Source: Colwellia sp. M166
Lineage (GTDB): Bacteria; Pseudomonadota; Gammaproteobacteria; Enterobacterales; Alteromonadaceae
Length of the DNA stretch: 64,000 bases
NCBI RefSeq assembly: GCF_024585285.1
Contig: NZ_CP040755.1
Span: forward strand, 2,294,001 to 2,358,000
Reading direction: 5' to 3'
In this document: piece after piece, positions 18,178-25,017 of the stretch
Layout of the letters: each line of letters opens with the position of its first letter
How positions within the stretch are numbered: position 1 is the stretch's first letter
Program-made: the position numbers and the translations under genes
Notes under the pieces: model-generated
The model's input: the letters and a program-made list of their open reading frames with translations, nothing else
Told to the model about the DNA's origin: nothing
Database searches by the model: none

Positions 18178-20019
18178 ATGGACTCAGCATTAACCGAAAT
18201 CAGCGAATTTATACAAGCGATTCCGCCAATGGATTTATTACCGAGTAATATTCTTGAGCAGGTCGTTAAAGAAATCAGTATTTGCTACGTGCGCCGAGGA
18301 GAATCACTTCCTCCCAAAGATGTTAGCGATGAAAATCTCTACATCTTACGCAAAGGCGCATTAAGTTCTGTGACCGCGGATGATGAATTATTGGCCAGGT
18401 ATGGTGAAGGAGAAATATGTACCGTATTCTGCTTCAACAATAATGACAATATCAAAGTTACCACTGACGAAGACACTTTGTTATATAGCATTAACTACAA
18501 TAGTTTCTATCAGTTAGCTGGTGAATTTTCAGATGTAATGGCATTTTTTCAACAAACGTCAGAGCAACGGCTCAATAAAAAAATGCTGCAAGTTAATGAA
18601 GATGCAATCTTAAATGCATCATTACTCAATAGCTCAATTGCAAATTTTTATCACAGCCCTGTCGTTACTATCGCCTCAGATGCCAGTATTCAACAAGCCG
18701 CTATTTTGATGACCGAAAAAGGCTTATCCTGCTTAGTTATCACAGATAATGAGCAACCTTTAGGTATAGTGACCGATAAAGACATTCGGCGTCGTTGCGT
18801 CGCACAAGGCTTAGCTATTGATCAGCCCGTCAGTGCCATCATGACTGACAACATGGCCACCATCGACCTTAAAAATACCGCCTATGACGCTTTGATGATG
18901 ATGACTCAAAAACATATTCATCATTTGCCCGTTACGGTAAATAATCAACTTAAGGGCATGGTAACAGTCACTGACTTAATGAATAACGAAGGGCAAAATG
19001 CCGTCAATATCATCAGTGTCATTCATAAAGCAAAATCAGTCAGTGAATTAACTGATATCAGCCATATGATACCGAAATTACAAATTCGCATGGCAAAGTT
19101 GGGCACGACTGCTGATCATGTTGGTAAAAGCATCAGTGCCATTACCATGGCCTTCACCATTCGCTTAATTGAAATGGCCGAAAAGTTATTAGGCCCGCCC
19201 CCCGTACCTTACGCCTGGTTAGCCGCAGGCTCGCAAGCTCGGCAAGAACAATTTGCCCATTCAGATCAAGACAATGCCTTGATTATCTCAAACGATATGC
19301 AACCGCAACACAACTACTGGTTTAAAGATCTCGCGACCTTTGTCTCTGATGGTTTAGCAGCTTGTGGTTTTATTTACTGTCCGGGTGATGTCATGGCTAC
19401 CAATCCAAAATGGTGTCAAACACAAGACGTATGGACGCAATATTTTGCCAAGTGGATTAACACTCCAGAGCCAAAAGCATTAATGCATTGCAGTATATTT
19501 TTCGATTTAGCCACCGTTTACGGCGATAGCAGTTTACTCGAGCAAGTACAAACAAAGATGTTAAAAACCACGCAACGCAGCACACTTTTTATCGCACATT
19601 TATCACGTAATGCTTTAAACTTAAGGCCACCGTTAGGCTTTTTCCGTGACTTTGTCTTAATTCAAGATGGCGAAAATAAAGCCACGTTAGATTTAAAACA
19701 CAATGGTATTGCGCCTATCGTTGATCTTGCGCGTATTTATGCCTTATCTGAGGGCATTTCTTCGGTCAATACGATAGAACGCCTACAACAAGCAGCAGGA
19801 ACACCTTCATTAACCAAAGCTTCTGCGGCCAACTTAATTGATGCCTATGAGTTTTTAAGCATGCTACGTATGATGCACCAAGCCAATAAATTACAACAAG
19901 GACAACAACCTAATAACTACTTGTCACCAAAGGAAATTTCAAAACTCGAACGTGAACATTTAAAAGATGCCTTTAAAGTGATCAAAACTATGCAAGACAG
20001 CCGTCAATCAACCTATTAG
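18178..20019 (+). CDS. cNMP-binding / CBS / DUF294 nucleotidyltransferase-like signalling protein
   Basis: A cytoplasmic protein of about 613 residues. Domains in order: a cyclic-nucleotide-binding-like fold (~15-130), two CBS repeats (~150-280; LSCLVITDNEQPLGIVTDKD, then ALMMMTQKHIHHLPVTVNNQ), and a DUF294 putative nucleotidyltransferase (~300-450). The last carries the pattern AGSQARQEQFAHSDQDNAL, matching GSxxRxExxxxSDxDxAL. A DUF294 C-terminal helical domain follows. The same gene set (DUF4212, symporter, DUF294, exonuclease) recurs across marine gammaproteobacteria. A GTG at 18151 is an alternative start; the ATG is preferred for spacing. Divergent from DUF4212 across about 270 bases that should hold both promoters. 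Confidence 0.9.
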   Translation: MDSALTEISEFIQAIPPMDLLPSNILEQVVKEISICYVRRGESLPPKDVSDENLYILRKGALSSVTADDELLARYGEGEICTVFCFNNNDNIKVTTDEDTLLYSINYNSFYQLAGEFSDVMAFFQQTSEQRLNKKMLQVNEDAILNASLLNSSIANFYHSPVVTIASDASIQQAAILMTEKGLSCLVITDNEQPLGIVTDKDIRRRCVAQGLAIDQPVSAIMTDNMATIDLKNTAYDALMMMTQKHIHHLPVTVNNQLKGMVTVTDLMNNEGQNAVNIISVIHKAKSVSELTDISHMIPKLQIRMAKLGTTADHVGKSISAITMAFTIRLIEMAEKLLGPPPVPYAWLAAGSQARQEQFAHSDQDNALIISNDMQPQHNYWFKDLATFVSDGLAACGFIYCPGDVMATNPKWCQTQDVWTQYFAKWINTPEPKALMHCSIFFDLATVYGDSSLLEQVQTKMLKTTQRSTLFIAHLSRNALNLRPPLGFFRDFVLIQDGENKATLDLKHNGIAPIVDLARIYALSEGISSVNTIERLQQAAGTPSLTKASAANLIDAYEFLSMLRMMHQANKLQQGQQPNNYLSPKEISKLEREHLKDAFKVIKTMQDSRQSTY

Positions 20020-20034
20020 CGATAAGCCCTTATT

Positions 20035-20733
20035 ATGTTTAATCATCATCCCCTGACTCGCTGGTTACTCGGCTATGAAGCACAAAGAAAACGCATGTTA
20101 AAAAAAGCCCCTAAAGGACCCTTGCGTGATTTTCTTAGCACTCCTTTTCCTGCGCTTTATACGCCTTTTGATCAAATCCCTATTTTAGCGGTAGACTTTG
20201 AAACCACAGGTTTAGACGCTGTACAAGACAAGCTACTCAGCGTGGGTTGCGTAGACTTAAGCCACAAACAAATAAAGCTAGGCAGTAGTTACCATCAAAT
20301 TATTAACACTAAAGGTCGGTTAAAAGCTGATAATGTGACGATTCATCAAATTACTGATGATCAAAAAGACCAAGGCCAACCCTTAGCCGAAGTCGTAGAA
20401 CAGTTGCTTAAACGCCTTGCCGGTAAAGTCATGCTAGTGCATTTTGCGCGTATTGAGCGCCAATTTTTACGCCAAGCTTGCTTAGAGCTTTATGGTATGG
20501 CACCACCATTACCGATTATTGATACGTTGGTAGTGGCTAAAAAAAAGTTGGATAAAAGAGACGTTGCTTACGACCCTTCACAACTAAGGCTTTCAGCTTT
20601 GCGGGCAACATATCAGTTACCCAACCACTATGCTCATAATGCCCTCAATGATGCCATCGCAACGGCAGAATTGCTGTTAGCACAAATCAACGATCGAACT
20701 GACAATATATCCTTGCAGCAACTAATTTTATAA
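20035..20733 (+). CDS. DnaQ-like 3'-5' exonuclease (DEDDh)
   Basis: A 232-residue exonuclease of the PolC/DnaQ fold. ExoI is AVDFETTGLD (Asp and Glu ligands), ExoII is the LVHFARIERQFL segment, and ExoIII is HNALNDAIATAELL with the catalytic His and final Asp, so all DEDDh residues are present. It begins 15 bases after the DUF294 gene and is surely co-transcribed with it. This DUF294-exonuclease pairing is conserved, but its meaning for acetate metabolism is unclear; a nucleotide-signal or RNA substrate is conceivable. Confidence 0.9.
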   Translation: MFNHHPLTRWLLGYEAQRKRMLKKAPKGPLRDFLSTPFPALYTPFDQIPILAVDFETTGLDAVQDKLLSVGCVDLSHKQIKLGSSYHQIINTKGRLKADNVTIHQITDDQKDQGQPLAEVVEQLLKRLAGKVMLVHFARIERQFLRQACLELYGMAPPLPIIDTLVVAKKKLDKRDVAYDPSQLRLSALRATYQLPNHYAHNALNDAIATAELLLAQINDRTDNISLQQLIL

Positions 20734-20771
20734 AAAGTTCGTCTGACTTCCTAACAATAGATAAATATTAG

Positions 20772-20807
20772 CCAAGTTATTTTTCCTAAATAGACAAAAT
20801 AACTTGG
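20772..20807. repeat. Perfect 12-bp inverted repeat upstream of the RRM gene
   Basis: ccaagttatttt (20772-20783) and aaaataacttgg (20796-20807) form a perfect hairpin with a 12-base loop. There is no T run on either side, so it is not a typical terminator. It lies 53 bases before an RNA-binding-protein gene and could be an operator or a leader structure in that mRNA. Confidence 0.7.
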
Positions 20808-20860
20808 TCTATCGCCAAACTATGAGACAATTCACTTAAGCAATCACCTACCTAAGGTTT

Positions 20861-21100
20861 ATGATGAAACTTTTAGCCCGTAATCTTTCTCGCTCAACCA
20901 CAGAACAAGAGCTGCGCATTTTATTTTCTGCTCATGGCTCTGTTACTGAATGTAATTTGGTATTAGACCAAGAAACAGGTAAATCAAAAGGTTTTGCCTT
21001 TATCGAAATGCCAGATGAAAAAGAAGCAAAATTAGCCTTAACTAAGCTACATGAAACAAAAGTAGCTAATAATAAAATTCGCGTAAAAATGGCGCAGTAA
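20861..21100 (+). CDS. Small RRM-type RNA-binding protein
   Basis: A 79-residue single RNA-recognition-motif protein. RNP2 is KLLARNL near the start, and RNP1 is KGFAFIEM at about residues 46-53, with the usual aromatic residues. Spacing and the C-terminal KIRVKMAQ complete one beta-alpha-beta-beta-alpha-beta domain, and nothing else is encoded. Such bacterial RRM proteins are common in cyanobacteria and marine proteobacteria and are often linked to cold response. It is a single-gene unit with a hairpin upstream and a strong terminator downstream. Confidence 0.92.
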   Translation: MMKLLARNLSRSTTEQELRILFSAHGSVTECNLVLDQETGKSKGFAFIEMPDEKEAKLALTKLHETKVANNKIRVKMAQ

Positions 21101-21118
21101 TCTTATTCAAGCACTGAT

Positions 21119-21155
21119 AAAAAAGCCAGCACAATGAAATTACTGGCTTTTTTTT
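21119..21155 (+). terminator. Intrinsic terminator after the RRM gene
   Basis: Stem aaaagccag / ctggctttt (21121-21129, 21143-21151) with a 13-base loop, running into eight T residues. It is 20 bases past the stop codon. Confidence 0.9.
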
Positions 21156-21282
21156 GATTCCATGCAGGCAACGCAGATACACATAAAAGTTGTAGCATTG
21201 ACACCCTTAGCTTATCCCGATTTCAGCTTCAGTACTTACCTAAAATAACAAATACATTTCAGCACATTTTTCATTACCAACA

Positions 21283-21710
21283 CTATGGCTCATCAAATAA
21301 TTTATAGTAATCAGCTAGATAATCTACCAAAGCACGAACAGAGGGCAGTAACCCCCTTCTAGAAGGATATACCAAGTGAATAATATCTTTGTTGGGCTGT
21401 CAATCAGGCAAGATATGCATGAGTAAACCTGCCACTAGCTCTTCTGGCACTAATAACGATGGTAATTGCCAGTGATCATGATGTTGGGTGCCCCTAAACC
21501 TAAACTTGGCCAGACAGTTAGTTCACTTAGATGATTTACGACGCCATATTTTTCTACCAAAGCAGGGCTAGCCATTACAATCAGGCTGCGCTCAGATAAA
21601 ACTTTTAAAATAAGCTCACTGTCTTCCATAGGCGCTGGTCGCACTCTAATGGCGACATCAACTCCTTCCGCCACTAAATCAATACGACGATTGCTCGCTG
21701 CTAATACCAT
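21283..21710 (-). pseudogene. Decayed LysR-family transcriptional regulator (effector domain only)
   Basis: Minus-strand codons from 21710 give MVLAASNRRIDLVAEGVDVA and RPAPMEDSELILKVL, typical of the LysR substrate-binding domain. The N-terminal winged helix-turn-helix (about 90 residues) is missing. Around 21475-21490 the frame shifts, and the other frame continues HDHWQLPSLLVPEELVAGLL. A TGA at 21400-21402 then replaces the Trp expected in 'LPDWQP', followed by DIIHLVYPSRRGLLPSVRAL to a final TAG. N-terminal loss, a frameshift and a nonsense codon make it non-functional. It probably once controlled the divergent ycaC/reductase/pirin genes. Confidence 0.85.
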
Positions 21711-21729
21711 TGTTATACCAATGGTATTA
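21702..21729. repeat. 11-bp palindrome at the truncation point of lysR
   Basis: taataccattg (21702-21712) and caatggtatta (21719-21729) pair perfectly around a six-base loop. The left arm contains the first codons of the remaining lysR frame, so the element sits exactly where the gene is cut off. The ATACCA core recurs in other intergenic palindromes of this window. Confidence 0.65.
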
Positions 21730-21784
21730 AACAGCTGATCACTTAGTTAACAATATTGGGCTACTATTTATAAGCAGAAATAAA

Positions 21785-22220
21785 ATGACTAAACCTTACC
21801 TGAGATTAAATAAAGATGATGCGGCGGTATTATTAGTAGACCACTAAACAGGGTTACTTTCTTTAGTGCGGGATATTGACCCTGATAAATGTAAAAATAA
21901 TGTCTTAGCATTGACCGACATGGCAAAATATTTTCAGCTATCAATCATTTTAACCACTGGCTTTGAAGATCGGCCTACTAGAAGCAATGTTTCCTGACCC
22001 ACCTTATATCGCACGTCTCGGACAAATTAATGCTTGGGACAACGAGGACTTTGTTAAAGCCATTAAAGCAACAGGGGAAAAACAATTAATTATTGCGGGT
22101 GTGTCACCGAAGTGTAGGGTGTTTTCTGCACTGGAAGAAGGCTTAGGCGCCTTGTTTTCAAATCATATTGCTGATTACCGAAATTTGCTCACCCGCTACA
22201 CGACAATACAGTCAAGATAA
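21785..22220 (+). pseudogene. Decayed YcaC-like isochorismatase-family hydrolase
   Basis: Starts MTKPYLRLNKDDAAVLLVDH, the normal YcaC-type N-terminus, then hits TAA at 21845-21847, where homologues have Gln in 'DHQAGLL'. The frame goes on as TGLLSLVRDIDPDKCKNNVL and ILTTGFED, then shifts near 21960 to LLEAMFPDPPYIARLGQINA and the DNEDFVKAIKATG region. After IIAGV the sequence jumps to EEGLGALFSNHIADYRNLLT, which in YcaC proteins lies some 60-70 residues further on, so an internal stretch is deleted. One stop, one frameshift and one deletion: non-functional. Confidence 0.88.
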
Positions 22221-22293
22221 CCGCACAACTTAATTAGGATCACGACAGCGTTTACGTATAGTGATCCAACAACAACCAAGAGGAAGATATTCA

Positions 22294-22851
22294 ATGACTA
22301 AGGTAACAAAAATAGTTGCAATTTCCGGTAGTTTAAGAAAAGCATCCTATAATACGGCAGCAATCAAGGCTGCCATGACATTTGCCCCAGAAAATTGTGA
22401 AATTGAGCTATTAGAGATTAGCAAAATTCCACTTTATGACCAAGAATTAGCAGATAGCGGTACGCCAGAAGCAGTATTAACGTTAGCGAAAAAAATTCAT
22501 GCCGCTGACGCGATAATTTTTGCCACGCCAGAATACAATTATTCGATATCAGGTGTACTAAAAAATACGATCGACTGGTTATCGCGCCAGCAACCCCAGC
22601 CATTTGAAGGTAAGCCGGCAGCAATAATTACCGCTAGCATGAGTTTTTTAGGTGGTGCAAGAGCACATTATCATTTGCGGCAAATTATGATTTATCTTGA
22701 TGTGCACTTTATTAATAAACCAGAAGTCATGATTGCTAGTGCCCATGAAAAATTTGATAACAATGGTCAACTAACGGACAACATGACCGGTGAGTTCTTG
22801 CAGCAACTAGTGTCTGCATTAGTCACTTGGAGCGATAAAATAAACTCTTAA
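22294..22851 (+). CDS. NADPH-dependent FMN reductase family protein
   Basis: A 185-residue flavodoxin-like oxidoreductase of the NADPH-dependent FMN reductase (ChrR/YieF-like) family. The FMN phosphate loop is ISGSLRKASYN near residue 12, and the conserved ATPEYNYSISGVLKNTIDWL lies around residues 75-95. The ATG at 22294 follows an AGAGGAAGA ribosome-binding site; upstream codons in frame are unlikely to be used. Members reduce quinones, chromate or other acceptors. It is followed 12 bases later by pirin, and preceded by the ycaC remnant with which it was probably once an operon. Confidence 0.9.
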   Translation: MTKVTKIVAISGSLRKASYNTAAIKAAMTFAPENCEIELLEISKIPLYDQELADSGTPEAVLTLAKKIHAADAIIFATPEYNYSISGVLKNTIDWLSRQQPQPFEGKPAAIITASMSFLGGARAHYHLRQIMIYLDVHFINKPEVMIASAHEKFDNNGQLTDNMTGEFLQQLVSALVTWSDKINS

Positions 22852-22863
22852 TAGGAGAGCACA

Positions 22864-23790
22864 ATGAGCAATGAAAGCCAAAACGTTGAAGCTTTATGTG
22901 ATATTGAGGCTGGCTGCGGGGCCATAGATCAGTTAGTTTATCCTAAAGATAAAGATCTCGGTGGCTTTACTGTCCGTAGAGCTTTACCAAATCAAGCATT
23001 AAAGTCGGTAGGGCCTTGGATTTTCTTTGACCATATGGGGCCAGCCAGTTTTCCCGCGGGCGAAGGTGTTAATGTTCGCCCCCACCCTCATATTAATATC
23101 TCAACCGTCACCTATTTATTTGCTGGTGAAATTCTGCACCGCGATTCTATCGGCAGCGTTCAAGCGATCAAACCTGGTGATTTAAATTTAATGGTGACCG
23201 GCTCGGGCATGGTGCACTCTGAACGTGAACCAGATGAGGTACGCAATAGCGTGCATTCAGTGCATGGATTGCAGTTATGGCTAGCGCTTCCCGAGGCCCA
23301 CGAAGAAACTGAGCCGGCATTTTATCATTACCCGGCAGCAATACTGCCAAAATTAAGTACTGATGGTGTTGCTGTTAGCGTGATGATCGGTACAGCTTAT
23401 GGTGTAACTTCACCAACTAAAACCTTCAGCTCAACCTTATACATCGAAGCTAAACTTAACGCTGGGCAATCCTTAACCTTACCGACAGCAGATGAAAGAG
23501 CTTTATATGTCGTCAGCGGTGAAATTGCATTAAAAGATGCCTTAGTAAAAAATCATACCATGGTGGTGCTATCTGCTGCAGAAGGCATTGTCATTAAGGC
23601 GAAAACAGCTAGCCAAATCGCCTTAATTGGCGGCAGCAATGTTGGTCATCGATATATCGATTGGAATTTTGTTTCCAGCAAACAAGCCCGAATTGATAGT
23701 GCCAAACAGCAATGGATAGCGCGTGAGTTCCCTAGCGTACCGGGCGACGATAAAGAATATATTCCCTATCCAAGCTTGCCAAAAAGCTAA
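22864..23790 (+). CDS. Pirin family protein (cupin fold)
   Basis: A 308-residue bicupin of the pirin family. The metal site is intact: RPHPHINIST supplies two His, the next ligands come from EILHRDSIGS and SGMVHSERE (His and Glu). The N-terminal RRALPNQALKSVGPW and FDHMGPASFPAG are family signatures. Bacterial pirins include quercetinases and regulators of metabolic enzymes; which applies here is unknown. Pairing with a flavin reductase points to redox or quinone/aromatic stress. Stop to the next gene is 415 bases. Confidence 0.93.
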   Translation: MSNESQNVEALCDIEAGCGAIDQLVYPKDKDLGGFTVRRALPNQALKSVGPWIFFDHMGPASFPAGEGVNVRPHPHINISTVTYLFAGEILHRDSIGSVQAIKPGDLNLMVTGSGMVHSEREPDEVRNSVHSVHGLQLWLALPEAHEETEPAFYHYPAAILPKLSTDGVAVSVMIGTAYGVTSPTKTFSSTLYIEAKLNAGQSLTLPTADERALYVVSGEIALKDALVKNHTMVVLSAAEGIVIKAKTASQIALIGGSNVGHRYIDWNFVSSKQARIDSAKQQWIAREFPSVPGDDKEYIPYPSLPKS

Positions 23791-24205
23791 CGTATAAAAT
23801 AATTTAACGAATCAATGACATCAAAGTTAATCGCTTCTTATAAGCATATTAAGTCTATTGAGGTAAATGTAAGGTTGTTCGGTAAAAAGCATACATAATG
23901 TGTATTACTAATTGCCAGCAACCTTTATTTCTGCATTTAATAATTTTTTAAATGCAAACTTCCCTCCTAGCAACGGGTAATAAAAAGCGGCCAATCAATA
24001 AAAACCACTAAGCCATACTACCCAATTAGCCGGCAGTCCCGCTACTTTACATTGCTATGAAATTTTTACACGGTTGCCTGTAAGTATCACTAATAACAAT
24101 GCCAGCGAAAATAACAAAACAAAATTATTATCCTAATAATTAATGACTTATTGGTTTGGCATGCTAATCGCATTCATAGGTTAACTTAATTAAAAGGAGA
24201 GTAAG
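23791..24205. other. Intergenic region between pirin and the BON gene
   Basis: 415 bases without an ORF. It holds a 9-bp AT-rich hairpin (23932-23940 with 23948-23956) about 140 bases past the pirin stop, and a GC-richer block at 24029-24084 listed separately. The remainder is AT-rich and should contain the promoter of the BON-domain gene, which has a strong AAGGAGAG ribosome-binding site. Confidence 0.5.
24029..24084 (-). other. Structured-looking block resembling a degenerate GEMM (c-di-GMP-I) aptamer
   Basis: Minus-strand reading contains, in order, ACAGGCAACCGTG, a short AT-rich segment, GCAATGTAAAG and AGCGGGACTGCCGGC. This is reminiscent of the GEMM core GGCAAAC / GCAAAGC / AGCCGGGTTGCC but lacks a recognisable second helix. 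GGCA and TGCC could pair to close it. No minus-strand gene lies directly downstream, which argues against an active riboswitch. Recorded as a resemblance only. Confidence 0.2.
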
Positions 24206-24757
24206 ATGAAAAACTCAATTCGTTCAATTGTTGCGTTATCACTATTATCAGTAGCTTCATCTTCGGCTTACGCTGAAAATACATGGCAAGATAGATCAAA
24301 AGATGCCTGGTTAGACGGTAAAGCTGAAAGCACACTACTCTTTAACACAAATTTAAATTCTTTTGATATAAATACCGATGTTCAAAATGGCGTAGTTATC
24401 CTCACCGGTAAAGTTGAAAGTGACGTTGATAAAGCGTTAGCTGAAGAGCTAGTTGCGAGTTTAGAAGGTGTGGATTCGGTAGATAACCGTCTTACCGTTC
24501 TGAATAATAAAGCAAATAAAGATAGCAAAATGCTAACGGCTCTAATGGATTCGAAAATAGCAACGGTTGTTAAGACCAAGCTTTTATTTGAATCAGAAAT
24601 TAGTGGTACGGCAATTGAAGTGGAAGTAAAAGAAGGTGTCGTGACACTATTAGGCCATGCAGACTCAGATGCCGCTAAAGAGCTAGCCATTGCTATTGCA
24701 AAAAACACCACCGATGTAAAATCTGTTGTGGACAACTTAACAGTGACTACTCACTAA
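24206..24757 (+). CDS. Periplasmic BON-domain protein (OsmY-like)
   Basis: A 183-residue exported protein with a Sec signal peptide ending near SSAYA-EN. Two BON domains follow (about 38-100 and 115-180). Each has the pattern of a short helix, VQNGVVILTGKVESDVDKAL or VKEGVVTLLGHADSDAAKEL, then a helix and a final strand (VDSVDNRLTVL; VKSVVDNLTV). OsmY-type proteins act in the periplasm in osmotic and envelope stress, probably binding phospholipids. The ribosome-binding site is AAGGAGAG and a strong hairpin ends the unit. Confidence 0.92.
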   Translation: MKNSIRSIVALSLLSVASSSAYAENTWQDRSKDAWLDGKAESTLLFNTNLNSFDINTDVQNGVVILTGKVESDVDKALAEELVASLEGVDSVDNRLTVLNNKANKDSKMLTALMDSKIATVVKTKLLFESEISGTAIEVEVKEGVVTLLGHADSDAAKELAIAIAKNTTDVKSVVDNLTVTTH

Positions 24758-24774
24758 ATTTATTTCAATAAATA

Positions 24775-24807
24775 AATTTAAAGCACACCTAAGGTGTGCT
24801 TTAAATT
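24775..24807. terminator. Hairpin terminator after the BON gene
   Basis: A perfect 15-bp stem: 24775-24789 pairs with 24793-24807 (core aagcacacc / ggtgtgctt) with a three-base loop. It lies 17 bases after the stop. The descending arm ends in an AT-rich tract rather than a pure T run. Confidence 0.75.
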
Positions 24808-24826
24808 AACAAACACATATTGAATA

Positions 24827-24959
24827 ACCTGAACTCAGAATAGACATTGAGCTATCGTGAAATGTTGCGATAGTTGAGCTTAGATTATTACATTCAGCCA
24901 TGTATTGATGGTCACCATCAGATTAATGGTTGAAGATATTTATTGTCCCAAGTTCAGGT
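24827..24959. repeat. Possible 133-bp MITE-like element with 9-bp terminal inverted repeats
   Basis: acctgaact (24827-24835) and agttcaggt (24951-24959) are perfect inverted repeats bounding 115 bases with no coding potential. Inside, ctatcg / cgatag make a small hairpin. The right end (tattgtccca) resembles cattgtcccga at 42953. No target-site duplication is obvious. Confidence 0.3.
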
Positions 24960-25017
24960 GAAAACTATTTGAATATTGGTCTATTTTTGCTCTTAATGAA
25001 TAATTTGGCAGGATGAC

